A stretch of 64,000 nucleotides of DNA, taken from assembly GCA_052400625.1 (NCBI GenBank), contig JBQTGH010000003.1. One strand, given 5' to 3'. Below the pieces are notes generated by a model that saw nothing but the letters and a program-made list of their open reading frames with translations, had not been told where the DNA came from and made no database searches. Below, in pieces: positions 44,479 to 53,308 of the stretch. Both the position numbers and the translations under genes were made by a program. Every line of letters begins with the position of its first letter. Position 1 is the first letter of the stretch. Source of the stretch: Thermophagus sp052400625. Lineage in GTDB: Bacteria > Bacteroidota > Bacteroidia > Bacteroidales > Marinilabiliaceae.

Positions 44479-45408
44479 CTTTCCCTGCCAGGTATTGCGT
44501 TCTTTCATTCTCTTCTTCACCAATTCAGTCAATTGAAAGTTTTTCAGGCCCCATTTGGGTGCAATTAATAAATGATAAGGCGCCTGACTCGCCAAACGTT
44601 CAACGACAATACGAGGGCTCAATCGTTCCAAAAAGGCAATTACCAAATCGACGTACTCATCAACATCGAAAACACGAAATTCTTCGGGATTGTTCAGGTA
44701 CTGATGTCCCAAAGCAGAGCCGCGAACATATTGTAATTGATGAATTTTCAAATAACCTAAAGGAAGGGAAGACAAGCGTTCGGCATGTTCCAGCATCATC
44801 TGAGTGGTTTCACCCGGAAGTCCGAGAATCAAATGGCTACCCACCGGAATGGAAGCCTGGTTTAGTCGCAAGATAGCATCACGTGTTTCTTCAAAAGTAT
44901 GCCCACGGTTTACTTTTACCAGGGTCTCCTCATCTGTAGATTCGATCCCCAACTCAACAACGATATAGTGCTTGCTTTGTAGGCTGCTGAGCCATTCAAT
45001 CAGTTCATCCGGCAAACAATCCGGGCGGGTGCCGATTACGAGGCCATAAATCTTAGGATGCGACAGCGCTTCCTCATACAATCGTTTCAATTGGTCTAAC
45101 GGACCATATGTATTAGTATAGGCCTGAAAGTAGGCCAAATAATACTGGTCGGGATATCGTTCATCAAAAAAGGAAATTCCCTTATTAAGCTGATCGGTGA
45201 TACTTATATCAGGTTCGCAATAATCCGGATTAAAAGAATTGTTGTTACAAAAGGTACATCCCCCGCGTCCTTTGGTGCCATCCCTGTTTGGGCAGGTAAA
45301 TCCCACATTTAGAGACAACTTTTGGACTCTTCTGTGAAATTTATTCTTAAGAAAACTACTATAATCATTAAAGGGATTATTATTTCCCCATGGATAAATA
45401 ACCGTCAT
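44440..45408 (-). CDS. TIGR01212/YhcC-type radical SAM protein
   Basis: 322 aa. The cluster motif is spaced as CPNRDGTKGRGGCTFC, with Cys residues of the extended CX11CX2C type of YhcC/Elp3-like proteins. Other marks are VELGIESTDEETL, GSHLILGLPGET and LKIHQLQYVRGS. Family members are uncharacterised. The short 5' leader (about 5 nt from the -7 box) is notable. It is convergent with, and overlaps, the DUF4197 gene. Confidence 0.92.
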   Translation of the reverse strand: MTVIYPWGNNNPFNDYSSFLKNKFHRRVQKLSLNVGFTCPNRDGTKGRGGCTFCNNNSFNPDYCEPDISITDQLNKGISFFDERYPDQYYLAYFQAYTNTYGPLDQLKRLYEEALSHPKIYGLVIGTRPDCLPDELIEWLSSLQSKHYIVVELGIESTDEETLVKVNRGHTFEETRDAILRLNQASIPVGSHLILGLPGETTQMMLEHAERLSSLPLGYLKIHQLQYVRGSALGHQYLNNPEEFRVFDVDEYVDLVIAFLERLSPRIVVERLASQAPYHLLIAPKWGLKNFQLTELVKKRMKERNTWQGKLLGVCAAEYPTK

Positions 45409-45419
45409 GGTTTTATTTT

Positions 45420-45427
45420 CAAAGATA
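45420..45427 (-). promoter_or_regulatory. -7 box for YhcC-type gene
   Basis: TATCTTTG on the minus strand is a perfect TAnnTTTG box only 12 bp before the ATG. The predicted transcription start is then about 5 nt before the start codon, giving a near-leaderless mRNA. The -33 element is not clear. Confidence 0.5.
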
Positions 45428-45710
45428 GGACAATTCTGAAATGGTGAATGCTAAAAAAAGTTTATTATGGGTATTGAACATGAACTTCCAGTATTAGTAT
45501 AACAAGCAATGATCGATTTCTAAAGGAGGACTTATCCTAACATAATAAATCATCTTAGCCAACTATTGATTCAAATCATAAAAACCACACATCATCGTTT
45601 TATTGAAGATAAAAAAGATACCACTGCAAGAATAATTTTAACACTTAGTATTTACCCCACAGGCGGTCATTCAAAACTCAAATATATTATTGACCCATAA
45701 TTCCATATAT
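45428..45710. other. gene-free region
   Basis: About 280 bp between the YhcC-type gene and dus, with no supported gene or hairpin. Confidence 0.5.
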
Positions 45711-46727
45711 TCAAGCCATCAATATTTCTTCTTGATAACTATTCAGTATTTTTTTTGCTTCGCGAATAGTATTGGTCTGCATCAGCATCTGTCGCAGTCC
45801 TGCAGCGCCATCAAAATCAGACATGTATATTTTAAAAAAGCGTTTTAACACCGGGTAAGCTTCTCTAGCTCGGGATTTCTTTTCATATAAATTGAGATGC
45901 AGCAGCAATGTATTGATTCGTTCCTGAACAGAAATCTCTTTTTCTGTGCGACGGGAAAAGAGCCAGGGATTTTTAAATATTCCCCGCCCGATCATCACTC
46001 CGTTTGTATCATATTCCCCAACCATTTTTTGGGCTTGCTCCAATGACCATATATCTCCATTTCCTATGATGGGAATATGAGGAGCTAGTTTATTTTTTAG
46101 CTTTACTGCCTTGGCAATCTCATTCCAATCGGCCAATCCTTCAGACATTTGTTTCTGAATACGCCCATGCAAAATAATCCCATCAACAGGTTGTCCCAGC
46201 AAAAAAGAAATCCAACGATCGGTATCCACATTTTTCACCCCCAAACGTGTCTTAACACTAACCGGAAGTTCCGTAGCCTCACGAGTGGCAGTAATGATCT
46301 CAGATGCCAATAACTCATTATTGATCAATGCCGAACCACATCCCTGTGCAACCACTTTACGCACCGGACAGCCCATGTTGATATCAATCCCATCAAAATC
46401 ATATTCCTCAGACAATAGCTTGGCCGTTTCATAAAAGTTGGAAGGATTATTACCCCAAATCTGAGCTACGATTTTAATGTCCTTTTCCTGCAGTAGTTTT
46501 CTTTCAGAAGGACTCACCCAAAGCCGCTGACGAACAGAATCCCTCCCTTGAGGATGGCATAACCCGTCGGTGGACGTAAATTCGGTAAAAACCACATGGA
46601 GGGAGCCAGACGCTGCATTTCTCAACACCACCTCCCGGAAGGCTGTATCAGTAACATCTTCCATTGGTGCCAGCATCATCAGGGGAAGCTTAAACGATTT
46701 CCAAAAATTATCTTTAGGATAGATCAT
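45711..46727 (-). CDS. tRNA-dihydrouridine synthase family protein
   Basis: 338 aa from ATG 46727. Dus enzymes reduce uridines in the D-loop of tRNA with FMN and NADPH. Motifs are LMMLAPMEDVTDTAFRE, the catalytic-Cys region DINMGCPVRKVVAQGCGSAL, SVKTRLGV, IILHGR and GVMIGRGIFKNPWLF. The order matches the DusB-like branch but the target uridine cannot be assigned. The longer open frame to 46811 overlaps trhO by about 100 bp; the ATG at 46727 overlaps it by 14 bp only. It is in an operon with trhO, another tRNA modification gene. Confidence 0.9.
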   Translation of the reverse strand: MIYPKDNFWKSFKLPLMMLAPMEDVTDTAFREVVLRNAASGSLHVVFTEFTSTDGLCHPQGRDSVRQRLWVSPSERKLLQEKDIKIVAQIWGNNPSNFYETAKLLSEEYDFDGIDINMGCPVRKVVAQGCGSALINNELLASEIITATREATELPVSVKTRLGVKNVDTDRWISFLLGQPVDGIILHGRIQKQMSEGLADWNEIAKAVKLKNKLAPHIPIIGNGDIWSLEQAQKMVGEYDTNGVMIGRGIFKNPWLFSRRTEKEISVQERINTLLLHLNLYEKKSRAREAYPVLKRFFKIYMSDFDGAAGLRQMLMQTNTIREAKKILNSYQEEILMA

Positions 46728-47679
46728 GCAAAGATTTTGTGGTTTGTTCTTCCAAATTATGTTGACATTCTGTGCTACAACATCCTTGATATTTTTCTCT
46801 GCAATTGTCACATTGTATGATTAGTTTATGACATTGATCATGCGCACAATTGACATGTTGATCACAAGGCTCACCACACTGGTAACATGTGGCTATAACA
46901 TCCTCCGTAATTCGTTCCCCAAGTCGTTCATCAAAAACAAAGTTCTTACCAATAAATTTGGAAGGGATGCGCGATTTTTTGATCTCGTGGGCATAGGAAA
47001 TAATTCCACCATGCAACTGATTAACATCGGTAAAACCATGATGCTTAAGCCACGCACTCGCCTTTTCACAACGGATACCTCCGGTGCAATACAATAGCAC
47101 CTTTTTATCCTTTTTTTCTTTAAGCTCATTCACAACCAATTCGATCTCTTCTCTAAAGGTGTTGGCATTTGGACAAATTGCATTCTTAAAATGACCAACT
47201 TCACTTTCATAATTATTTCGCATATCGACAACCACAACATCCTCCTGCCCTACAAGCTTATGAAACTCGTACGGAGACAAGCGATTTCCTACATTGGTTA
47301 CATCAAACACATGCTCATTAAGGCCATCGGCCACAATTTTAGGTCTCACTTTGATAACCAGTTTAAGAAAGGATTTACCATTGTCTTCAACGGCCCAATT
47401 TACAGGAATTCCGGACAGCTCAGGAACCGTATCCAGATGTTTTAGAAACGCTTCAACGTTAGGTTCGGGCACACTCATTTGAGCATTTATCCCCTCCTCT
47501 GCCACATACACACGCCCGTAACATTTCAGTTGATCCCAAGCCAAATATAGACGATCTCGAAACTCTTTCGGTTCTTTGATATAAACATATCGATAAAAAG
47601 AAAGAGTACGTCGGGAAAATTTCTCAGAGCGCAATCGTTTTTCCAGTTCTTGCCGGCTCAATCGATTATACAGCAACAT
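46714..47679 (-). CDS. trhO: tRNA uridine 34 hydroxylase TrhO (YceA-type rhodanese)
   Basis: 321 aa from ATG 47679 (TTG at 47685 is in frame). TrhO hydroxylates U34 of some tRNAs, the first step to 5-methoxyuridine or cmo5U. The N-terminal domain has YVAEEGINAQMS, and the rhodanese domain has VVVDMRNNYESEVGHF with the active-site Cys in YCTGGIRCEKAS. The C-terminus is Cys-rich (CYQCGEPC, CDNCREKYQGCC), a probable zinc-binding tail. It heads the trhO-dus operon; the promoter at 47717-47746 has the full consensus. Confidence 0.93.
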   Translation of the reverse strand: MLLYNRLSRQELEKRLRSEKFSRRTLSFYRYVYIKEPKEFRDRLYLAWDQLKCYGRVYVAEEGINAQMSVPEPNVEAFLKHLDTVPELSGIPVNWAVEDNGKSFLKLVIKVRPKIVADGLNEHVFDVTNVGNRLSPYEFHKLVGQEDVVVVDMRNNYESEVGHFKNAICPNANTFREEIELVVNELKEKKDKKVLLYCTGGIRCEKASAWLKHHGFTDVNQLHGGIISYAHEIKKSRIPSKFIGKNFVFDERLGERITEDVIATCYQCGEPCDQHVNCAHDQCHKLIIQCDNCREKYQGCCSTECQHNLEEQTTKSLHDLS

Positions 47680-47716
47680 TTTCAACCCTGTTTTTCTGTT
47701 TTTTAATTTGACGCTG

Positions 47717-47746
47717 CAAAGATAAGAAAGTAGCTTATTCGGACAA
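47717..47746 (-). promoter_or_regulatory. Bacteroidota promoter of trhO-dus
   Basis: On the minus strand TTG (47744-47746), a 19-bp spacer and TATCTTTG (47717-47724) fit the consensus exactly. Transcription would start about 30 bp before the trhO ATG. Confidence 0.7.
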
Positions 47747-48038
47747 ACTCATCTTAATTTAAAAAATTAATGTCTTTGCGCCGGAAAAACCCAAATTAAA
47801 TACTTTCATGTAACAACATAATAAGTTTAGAAATTCTATAGAATTTTATTTTAATATTCGATTTTCTTTAATACATTCGCGTTTGCCAATGAAGCAGGGG
47901 AAAAATGTAATTAATATGCCATTTAAAAAGCAACCATTTTCATCTTTCTGCCTCTTTATAATAACTTACTTACAACTAAGTAATTTTTGAAGAGAGACAG
48001 AATGATTACCTGACAAAACCTTCAAACGCAAAATATAA
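47747..48038. other. gene-free divergent region
   Basis: About 290 bp between divergent trhO and the META-domain gene. The 16-bp palindrome AAATTCTATAGAATTT at 47831-47846 is the only structure noticed; it could be a protein-binding site but no family was recognised. Confidence 0.5.
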
Positions 48039-48845
48039 ATGAAACCATTAAAAACTCGTCCCGCAATGCTTAAGTCTGTATTCTTAGTCCTATCCTGGAG
48101 TATTATCTTCGTTTTTGGAAATAGTTTTGCATCAACAAGCCAGGAGATCCCATGTAAAGATAAGTGTAATATCACAGGAAAATTTACCGGAATCCTTTCA
48201 TGTCTGGATTGTCCCGGAATAGAAACCACAATTACTATTAATGAAGATGGAACTTACCAATTAACAAAAACTTATATCAATAAAAACATTGCATCCCTGA
48301 AAGAAAGAGGAATCGTTCACAAAACAGACAGTAAAAGGAAACTCTTATTAGTAGATCACAACCATAATAAAACATATATTAGAATTCAAAAAAATGGAAT
48401 ATTAATCTTAGAACGCAATGGCAAACCGGTTAACACAAAAAAATCGGATAACTATTTGTTGCATCCAGTCAAAACCAATGATTCCTCCGATCATTTAAAT
48501 CAAATAACGAAACAGAAGTGGCAGTTAAGTCAACTCACATCAATGTCAGATAAAATTCCGGATAATTTATCTCCGTTTATCAAATTTAATACTGAAACAA
48601 AACAAATTAACGGCTTCGGAGGCTGCAACAATTTTTTTGGGGAATATGAATTGGGTATCGAAGGGCACATTCGAATTTCGCAAATTTCGTCTACTAAAAA
48701 GTTTTGTTCCGAAACCATGGAACTTGAAACTGCTTTTACGGAAATGCTCAAAAATTGCATGTATTATGAGCTTCAACCCAACAAACTAATTTTAAAGGAT
48801 AAAACCAAAAAACAACTGGCCATCTTCTTCTCTACGGAAAAATAG
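48039..48845 (+). CDS. NlpE-N/META (HslJ)-domain exported protein
   Basis: 268 aa with a signal peptide (SVFLVLSWSIIFVFGNSFAS). The N-terminal domain resembles NlpE: CNITGKFTGILSCLDCPGIE with a CxxC pair, then ITINEDGTYQL. The C-terminal META/HslJ domain has the usual GFGGCNNFFGEYEL, SSTKKFC and ETAFTEMLKN. NlpE-like proteins sense envelope or copper stress and META domains are linked to heat or stress resistance, so a stress role is plausible. It is convergent with the HcpR-like regulator. Confidence 0.8.
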   Translation: MKPLKTRPAMLKSVFLVLSWSIIFVFGNSFASTSQEIPCKDKCNITGKFTGILSCLDCPGIETTITINEDGTYQLTKTYINKNIASLKERGIVHKTDSKRKLLLVDHNHNKTYIRIQKNGILILERNGKPVNTKKSDNYLLHPVKTNDSSDHLNQITKQKWQLSQLTSMSDKIPDNLSPFIKFNTETKQINGFGGCNNFFGEYELGIEGHIRISQISSTKKFCSETMELETAFTEMLKNCMYYELQPNKLILKDKTKKQLAIFFSTEK

Positions 48846-48895
48846 CACAGAAAAGAGAAAAACAAAATCTCATAATCCACTTAACTTTTACGATT

Positions 48896-49561
48896 TCATT
48901 CCCTTAAAAGCGCTTTGCTATTAATAATACACACATCTCTTCCTCTGGCTTGGATGATGCCCTGTTGATGCAATTCTCTAACAGTACGGCTTAAGGAGGG
49001 ACGTGTAACACCAAATAATTCGGCTAATTCTTCATGCGACTTATTTAAAACGACTTTCCCATTTCTATTTTGGAGACGATCAAGTTCCAGAAGGTAATGG
49101 GCCAATTTGCTTTTTAGGGTTTTAAAAGAAAGAAACATAAGCTTTCCTGAAATAAATTGCGCTCTATTCGACACGGCATTCAAAAAATTGGTCAAAAACA
49201 GTTCACTGCGCTGCATCATCCAGACAACAGACTCTTTGGGAAACACCAAAAGATCAGTCACTTCTGTGGCACTGATAGTTACAGGATAACGGTTGTTTTT
49301 CCCAAACAAAAAAGCCACCGCCAACGGCATGGGAGGATGGATATCCTCGATTTTAAGAACCCTGCCAGAATAATCAATCATTTCTCCTTTCACTTTCCCA
49401 TTGAGAACAATAAGAAGCGATCTGCATTCTTCCCCTCCGAAAGCTATTATTTCCCCAGGAGTGTAGCTTCTTAACTGATAGACCACCTCTTCAAATAACT
49501 CATTTACGTCATCTTTAGAAAGACCCAAAAACAGTGGGGATTTATAAACAACCTCATTCAT
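48896..49561 (-). CDS. Crp/Fnr-family regulator, HcpR-like
   Basis: 221 aa. An N-terminal cNMP-binding-like beta-roll (about 20-110: TPGEIIAFGGEECRSLLIVLNGKVKG) is followed by a dimer helix and a C-terminal helix-turn-helix (LNKSHEELAELFGVTRPSLSRTVREL). It has no Fnr-type N-terminal Cys cluster. HcpR regulators activate hcp under nitric-oxide stress with bound haem. The gene is divergent from the ferredoxin-hcp operon, with a perfect palindrome between them, which supports the HcpR assignment. Confidence 0.85.
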   Translation of the reverse strand: MNEVVYKSPLFLGLSKDDVNELFEEVVYQLRSYTPGEIIAFGGEECRSLLIVLNGKVKGEMIDYSGRVLKIEDIHPPMPLAVAFLFGKNNRYPVTISATEVTDLLVFPKESVVWMMQRSELFLTNFLNAVSNRAQFISGKLMFLSFKTLKSKLAHYLLELDRLQNRNGKVVLNKSHEELAELFGVTRPSLSRTVRELHQQGIIQARGRDVCIINSKALLRE

Positions 49562-49640
49562 CGAAATTTATTTTTTTATTAAAAACATACACCCTTCATA
49601 ACCAATAACAAATAAACCAATTGCTCAAAAATAACGAAGA

Positions 49641-49658
49641 TTGTAACAATTGTTACAA
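49641..49658. promoter_or_regulatory. HcpR-like operator palindrome
   Basis: TTGTAACAATTGTTACAA is a perfect 18-bp palindrome of Crp/Fnr type in the divergent region between the regulator and the ferredoxin gene. It overlaps the predicted -33 element of the ferredoxin promoter, 67 bp before the ferredoxin start. Confidence 0.75.
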
Positions 49659-49680
49659 ACAAAGGATGTTTTTATCTTTT
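49650..49680 (+). promoter_or_regulatory. candidate promoter of ferredoxin-hcp operon
   Basis: TTG (49650-49652), a 20-bp spacer and TATCTTTT (49673-49680) fit the consensus with one change in the -7 box. The TTG is in the right half of the HcpR-like palindrome, so the regulator could touch polymerase directly. Confidence 0.5.
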
Positions 49681-49724
49681 TATTTGCATTCAAAATCACG
49701 CAAACATAAATAAATTCCAAAGGC

Positions 49725-50603
49725 ATGATACGAGAAATAGTAAAAATAGATGAAGCTCTTTGCGATGGCTGCGGAAATTGTATTCCCAATTGCCATGAGG
49801 GAGCATTGGCTGTAATTGACGGCAAAGCCCGTCTGGTAAGTGACCTTTTATGCGATGGTCTTGGTGCATGCCTGGGACATTGCCCGCAAAATGCCATAAC
49901 CATTGAAAAAAGAGAAACCCAACCCTATGATGAAATTGAAACCCTCAAACTCATGCTTCCCAAAGGCAAAAACACTGTAGTCGCTCATCTAAAACATCTC
50001 AAAGACCATAACGAAAATGAATATCTAAAAAAGGCTATGGAATATCTACAATCGCATAAAAATAGACTCTCTTTCGATCTAATGGAAGTAATTAGGGAAT
50101 TGCACCGCCCGACCATTGGTTTCATCAAAGATGAACCAAGTGCAGGTTGTCCAGGCTCCAGAAGTCAGATCATCAACAGGGCTCAAGCACCTTCAAATTC
50201 CCAAACTGAAGAACAATCCACTTCAGAGCTGCGCCAATGGCCGGTACAACTACATCTGATTAACCCCTCCGCAGCATTTTTCAATAATAGTGATTTGGTA
50301 TTAGCGGCAGATTGTGTCCCCTTTTCAATGGGCAATTTTCATCGTAAATTGCTTAGAGGAAAAACTTTGGCCATTGCCTGCCCAAAACTCGACAATGGAA
50401 AAGAAGTCTATGTCAAGAAACTAGAAGTATTAATCAATAACGCCCAAGTTAATACGATAACCGTGGTAATGATGGAAGTCCCTTGTTGCGGTGGTTTGTT
50501 ACAAATGGTAAGGCAGGCAGCATTAAACGCTGACAGGAAAGTTCCGATTAAGCAGGTAGTCGTTTCCATTGAAGGAAATATCCTCAAAGAAGAGTGGGTG
50601 TGA
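49725..50603 (+). CDS. 4Fe-4S ferredoxin-like electron carrier of hcp operon
   Basis: 292 aa. A two-cluster ferredoxin domain at the N-terminus has the first cluster complete (Cys13, 16, 19, 23). The second has Cys43, Cys49 and Cys53 but Leu46 where the second Cys is expected, so that cluster may be 3Fe-4S or lost. The C-terminal half contains more Cys motifs (CPGS, ADCVPFS, ACPKLDN, VPCCGG) and may bind another cluster or thiol. Such proteins accompany hcp in anaerobes and probably feed it electrons. It starts the operon with hcp, 163 bp upstream. Confidence 0.82.
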   Translation: MIREIVKIDEALCDGCGNCIPNCHEGALAVIDGKARLVSDLLCDGLGACLGHCPQNAITIEKRETQPYDEIETLKLMLPKGKNTVVAHLKHLKDHNENEYLKKAMEYLQSHKNRLSFDLMEVIRELHRPTIGFIKDEPSAGCPGSRSQIINRAQAPSNSQTEEQSTSELRQWPVQLHLINPSAAFFNNSDLVLAADCVPFSMGNFHRKLLRGKTLAIACPKLDNGKEVYVKKLEVLINNAQVNTITVVMMEVPCCGGLLQMVRQAALNADRKVPIKQVVVSIEGNILKEEWV

Positions 50604-50765
50604 CATTTAACATGAAACCAAAAAAATCTGAAAACAGATTTCAATCATACAAACTGTTTAAGACAAAAAGAGATCAGAAAAGGAATCTAATTAAAATGGG
50701 GTATTCACATCCTATCCCGGGAAGAAACAACTAATTACTCAATAACTAATAAAAAAACTATTACC

Positions 50766-52400
50766 ATGAGCATGTTTTGTTTTCAATGTCAGGAGGCATC
50801 CAAAGGAATTGGTTGCCAGGTGAAAGGGGTTTGTGGAAAAACATCCGATGTAGCCAATTTACAGGACCTATTACTATTTGTCACCAAAGGTGTGGCATGG
50901 TGGAGTCAAAAAGCCGATGAATCCGGAATTGATAACCCTTTGGCTGATAAGTTTATCATCGACTCAATGTTTATAACTATTACCAATGCCAATTTTGACC
51001 GCAACAAAATTATCGCCCAAATTCTTAAAGGCCAGGAAATACAGGATCAATTATCGCAAAAGGTAAACCAAAGTTTTGAAGAAATTCCAGAATGTGCCAA
51101 ATGGCGAGGTTTTTCCGAAGAATCCATAGCAGAGAAAAGCACTCAAGTTGGTGTGCTAAGTCATAAAAATGAGGACATCCGATCCTTAAAAGAGCTCCTC
51201 ACCTATGGTATGAAAGGAATGGCAGCTTATGCAGAACACGCTTTTAACCTTGGATACCACAATGAAAAGGTCAACGCTTTCATTAAGGAAGGACTGGTTG
51301 CCACTGTTGACGAGACCCTAACTGTTAAGGATCTCCTTCCACTGGTTTTGGAATGTGGCAAATACGGCGTAGAAGTCATGTCTCTTCTTGACGAGGCTAA
51401 CACCAAAAGCTATGGTCATCCTGAAATCACTTCAGTAAATCTGGGCGTAAGAAAAAACCCTGCGATTTTGGTGAGTGGTCACGACCTCAAAGATTTTGAA
51501 GAGCTACTGAAACAAACCGAAGGCACAGGGGTAGATGTATATACACATAGTGAAATGTTGCCTGCCAATTATTATCCGGCATTCAAAAAATACAGCCATT
51601 TTGTTGGGAACTATGGAAATTCATGGTGGAAACAAACCACAGAATTTGAAAGTTTCAATGGTCCCGTATTGCTTACCACCAATTGCCTCGTTCCTCCTAA
51701 AGAGAGTTACAAAGACCGCATTTACACTACTGGTGCTGCAGGTTTCGATGGTTGCACCCACATCCCGGAACGAACAAATGGGCAACCCAAAGACTTCTCT
51801 CTACTTATTGAACATGCTAAGAAATGCAAAGCTCCTGAAGAAATTGAAACGGGAGAAATTGTAGGTGGTTTTGCCCATCACCAAGTTATGGCATTAGCCG
51901 ACAAAATAGTAGAAGCAGTGAAGTCGGGTGCCATTAGAAAATTTGTGGTAATGGCAGGATGCGATGGTCGCATAAAGGCACGAGAATACTATTCTGATTT
52001 TGCCAATGAATTACCTCAGGATACAGTAATATTGACGGCGGGTTGTGCCAAATATCGTTACAACAAACTTCCCCTCGGTGAAATTGACGGAATTCCTAGA
52101 ATTCTGGACGCTGGGCAATGCAATGATTCCTATTCCCTAGCAGTAATCGCTCTGAAACTAAAAGAAGTGTTTGGGTTAGATGACATCAATAAATTACCCA
52201 TTGTTTACAACATTGCCTGGTACGAGCAAAAGGCAGTAATTGTATTGCTGGCTCTACTTTCATTAGGGGTAAAAAACATCCATCTTGGGCCAACGCTTCC
52301 TGCCTTTCTTTCTCCTAATGTTACGAAAGTACTGGTAGAGCAATTTGGAATTGCCTCTATTTCAACCGTATATCAGGATTTATCTGAAATGATTGGATAA
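50766..52400 (+). CDS. hcp: hydroxylamine reductase / hybrid-cluster protein
   Basis: 544 aa. Hcp uses a 4Fe-2O-2S hybrid cluster to reduce hydroxylamine or NO under nitrosative stress. The N-terminal cluster uses Cys5, Cys8, Cys17 and Cys23 (CX2CX8CX5C), the 4Fe-4S form of strict anaerobes rather than the E. coli CX2CX11CX6C form. Later motifs include GVEVMSLLDEANTKSYGHPE, FVGNYGNSWW and FVVMAGCDGR. Length matches the short-form Hcp. It follows its ferredoxin in an operon controlled by the divergent HcpR-like regulator. Confidence 0.95.
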   Translation: MSMFCFQCQEASKGIGCQVKGVCGKTSDVANLQDLLLFVTKGVAWWSQKADESGIDNPLADKFIIDSMFITITNANFDRNKIIAQILKGQEIQDQLSQKVNQSFEEIPECAKWRGFSEESIAEKSTQVGVLSHKNEDIRSLKELLTYGMKGMAAYAEHAFNLGYHNEKVNAFIKEGLVATVDETLTVKDLLPLVLECGKYGVEVMSLLDEANTKSYGHPEITSVNLGVRKNPAILVSGHDLKDFEELLKQTEGTGVDVYTHSEMLPANYYPAFKKYSHFVGNYGNSWWKQTTEFESFNGPVLLTTNCLVPPKESYKDRIYTTGAAGFDGCTHIPERTNGQPKDFSLLIEHAKKCKAPEEIETGEIVGGFAHHQVMALADKIVEAVKSGAIRKFVVMAGCDGRIKAREYYSDFANELPQDTVILTAGCAKYRYNKLPLGEIDGIPRILDAGQCNDSYSLAVIALKLKEVFGLDDINKLPIVYNIAWYEQKAVIVLLALLSLGVKNIHLGPTLPAFLSPNVTKVLVEQFGIASISTVYQDLSEMIG

Positions 52401-52463
52401 ATTTTATGAAAAAATTTTCAAGAAGCAAAAAAAACCCATCGTTAACAAACGACAGGATCAAAC

Positions 52464-52482
52464 CATAGGAACACAACCTATG
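52464..52482. repeat. small inverted repeat after hcp
   Basis: CATAGG and CCTATG pair around a 7-nt loop, between convergent hcp and mgsA. Weak and without a T-run. Confidence 0.3.
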
Positions 52483-52503
52483 ATGAGGATGAAGTTGATA
52501 GAT

Positions 52504-52890
52504 CTATTTTTTTTTGCGATCCTTTCCTACCAATCCCCGAAGCACCATTTCTGCAGTTGCGGGATTGGTAGCCAAAGGTACATTGTGCACATCACAAATA
52601 CGCATTAACATGTTAATATCTGGCTCGTGTGGATGTTTATCCAAAGGATCTCTAAAAAAGAAGACAGCCTGAATATTACCTTCAGCCACTTGCGCGGCAA
52701 TCTGTGCATCTCCGCCACGGGGACCTGATAATACTCTTTCCACTTTCAAGCCTGCATTTTGAGCATGTGTTCCGGTGGTTCCCGTGGCGATAATATCAAT
52801 ATTTGCTTGATGAAGAAAATTGTAGTGCTTATTCAAGAACGATACCATTTCGGCTTTTTTCCCGTCATGTGCAATAACAGCTAATTTCAT
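52504..52890 (-). CDS. mgsA: methylglyoxal synthase
   Basis: 128 aa. It converts dihydroxyacetone phosphate to methylglyoxal, an overflow route when glycolysis is phosphate-limited. Motifs are AVIAHDGKKAEMV, the GTTGTHAQ phosphate loop, LSGPRGGDAQIAAQVAEG with the catalytic Asp, FFFRDPLDKHPHEPDI and ATNPATAEMVLRG. It lacks the first ~20 residues of the E. coli protein but covers the whole domain. It is convergent with hcp. Confidence 0.93.
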   Translation of the reverse strand: MKLAVIAHDGKKAEMVSFLNKHYNFLHQANIDIIATGTTGTHAQNAGLKVERVLSGPRGGDAQIAAQVAEGNIQAVFFFRDPLDKHPHEPDINMLMRICDVHNVPLATNPATAEMVLRGLVGKDRKKK

Positions 52891-53229
52891 AATTAAAATT
52901 TTTAGAGTTTATATTTACTTCATAATCTAGATTAAATATTCCTGCCCTCCTATCCTTCAATACTAAAAATAAATAAATCTTCAGGCAGGGAAAGCAACAA
53001 ATAAAAACAATGAGCCAAAATTACAAAGGTCAAGGTATTATCATTTTCTCTCTCTATACAATAGGATGAAATCCTGAAAAGCAATTAAAAACAGAGTTTT
53101 CATCACAAAATCAACATCCTATCATTAATCACAATATCGTCCTTCTTCTTGTTCTTACCAAGTAAACCAAAAATAGGAAAAAACATATAATCCTGATTCC
53201 CGCAAAACAAAAAAAAACTCAATAAAACT
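52891..53229. other. gene-free region between mgsA and rplI
   Basis: About 340 bp; no supported gene. The only short structure is a CCTGCC/GGCAGG match about 45 bp apart. Confidence 0.5.
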
Positions 53230-53261
53230 AAAAGGTCTGACCGTAAGTGGCCAGACCTTTT
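53230..53261 (-). terminator. intrinsic terminator of rpsF-rpsR-rplI operon
   Basis: AAAAGGTCTG (53230-53239) pairs with CAGACCTTTT (53252-53261) around a 12-nt loop with further partial pairing; on the minus strand T-bases follow. It lies 48 bp after the rplI stop. Confidence 0.82.
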
Positions 53262-53308
53262 ATATTGTTTGAAAACGTATCTTAATTTTTAAAACTAAAG
53301 TGACAAAA

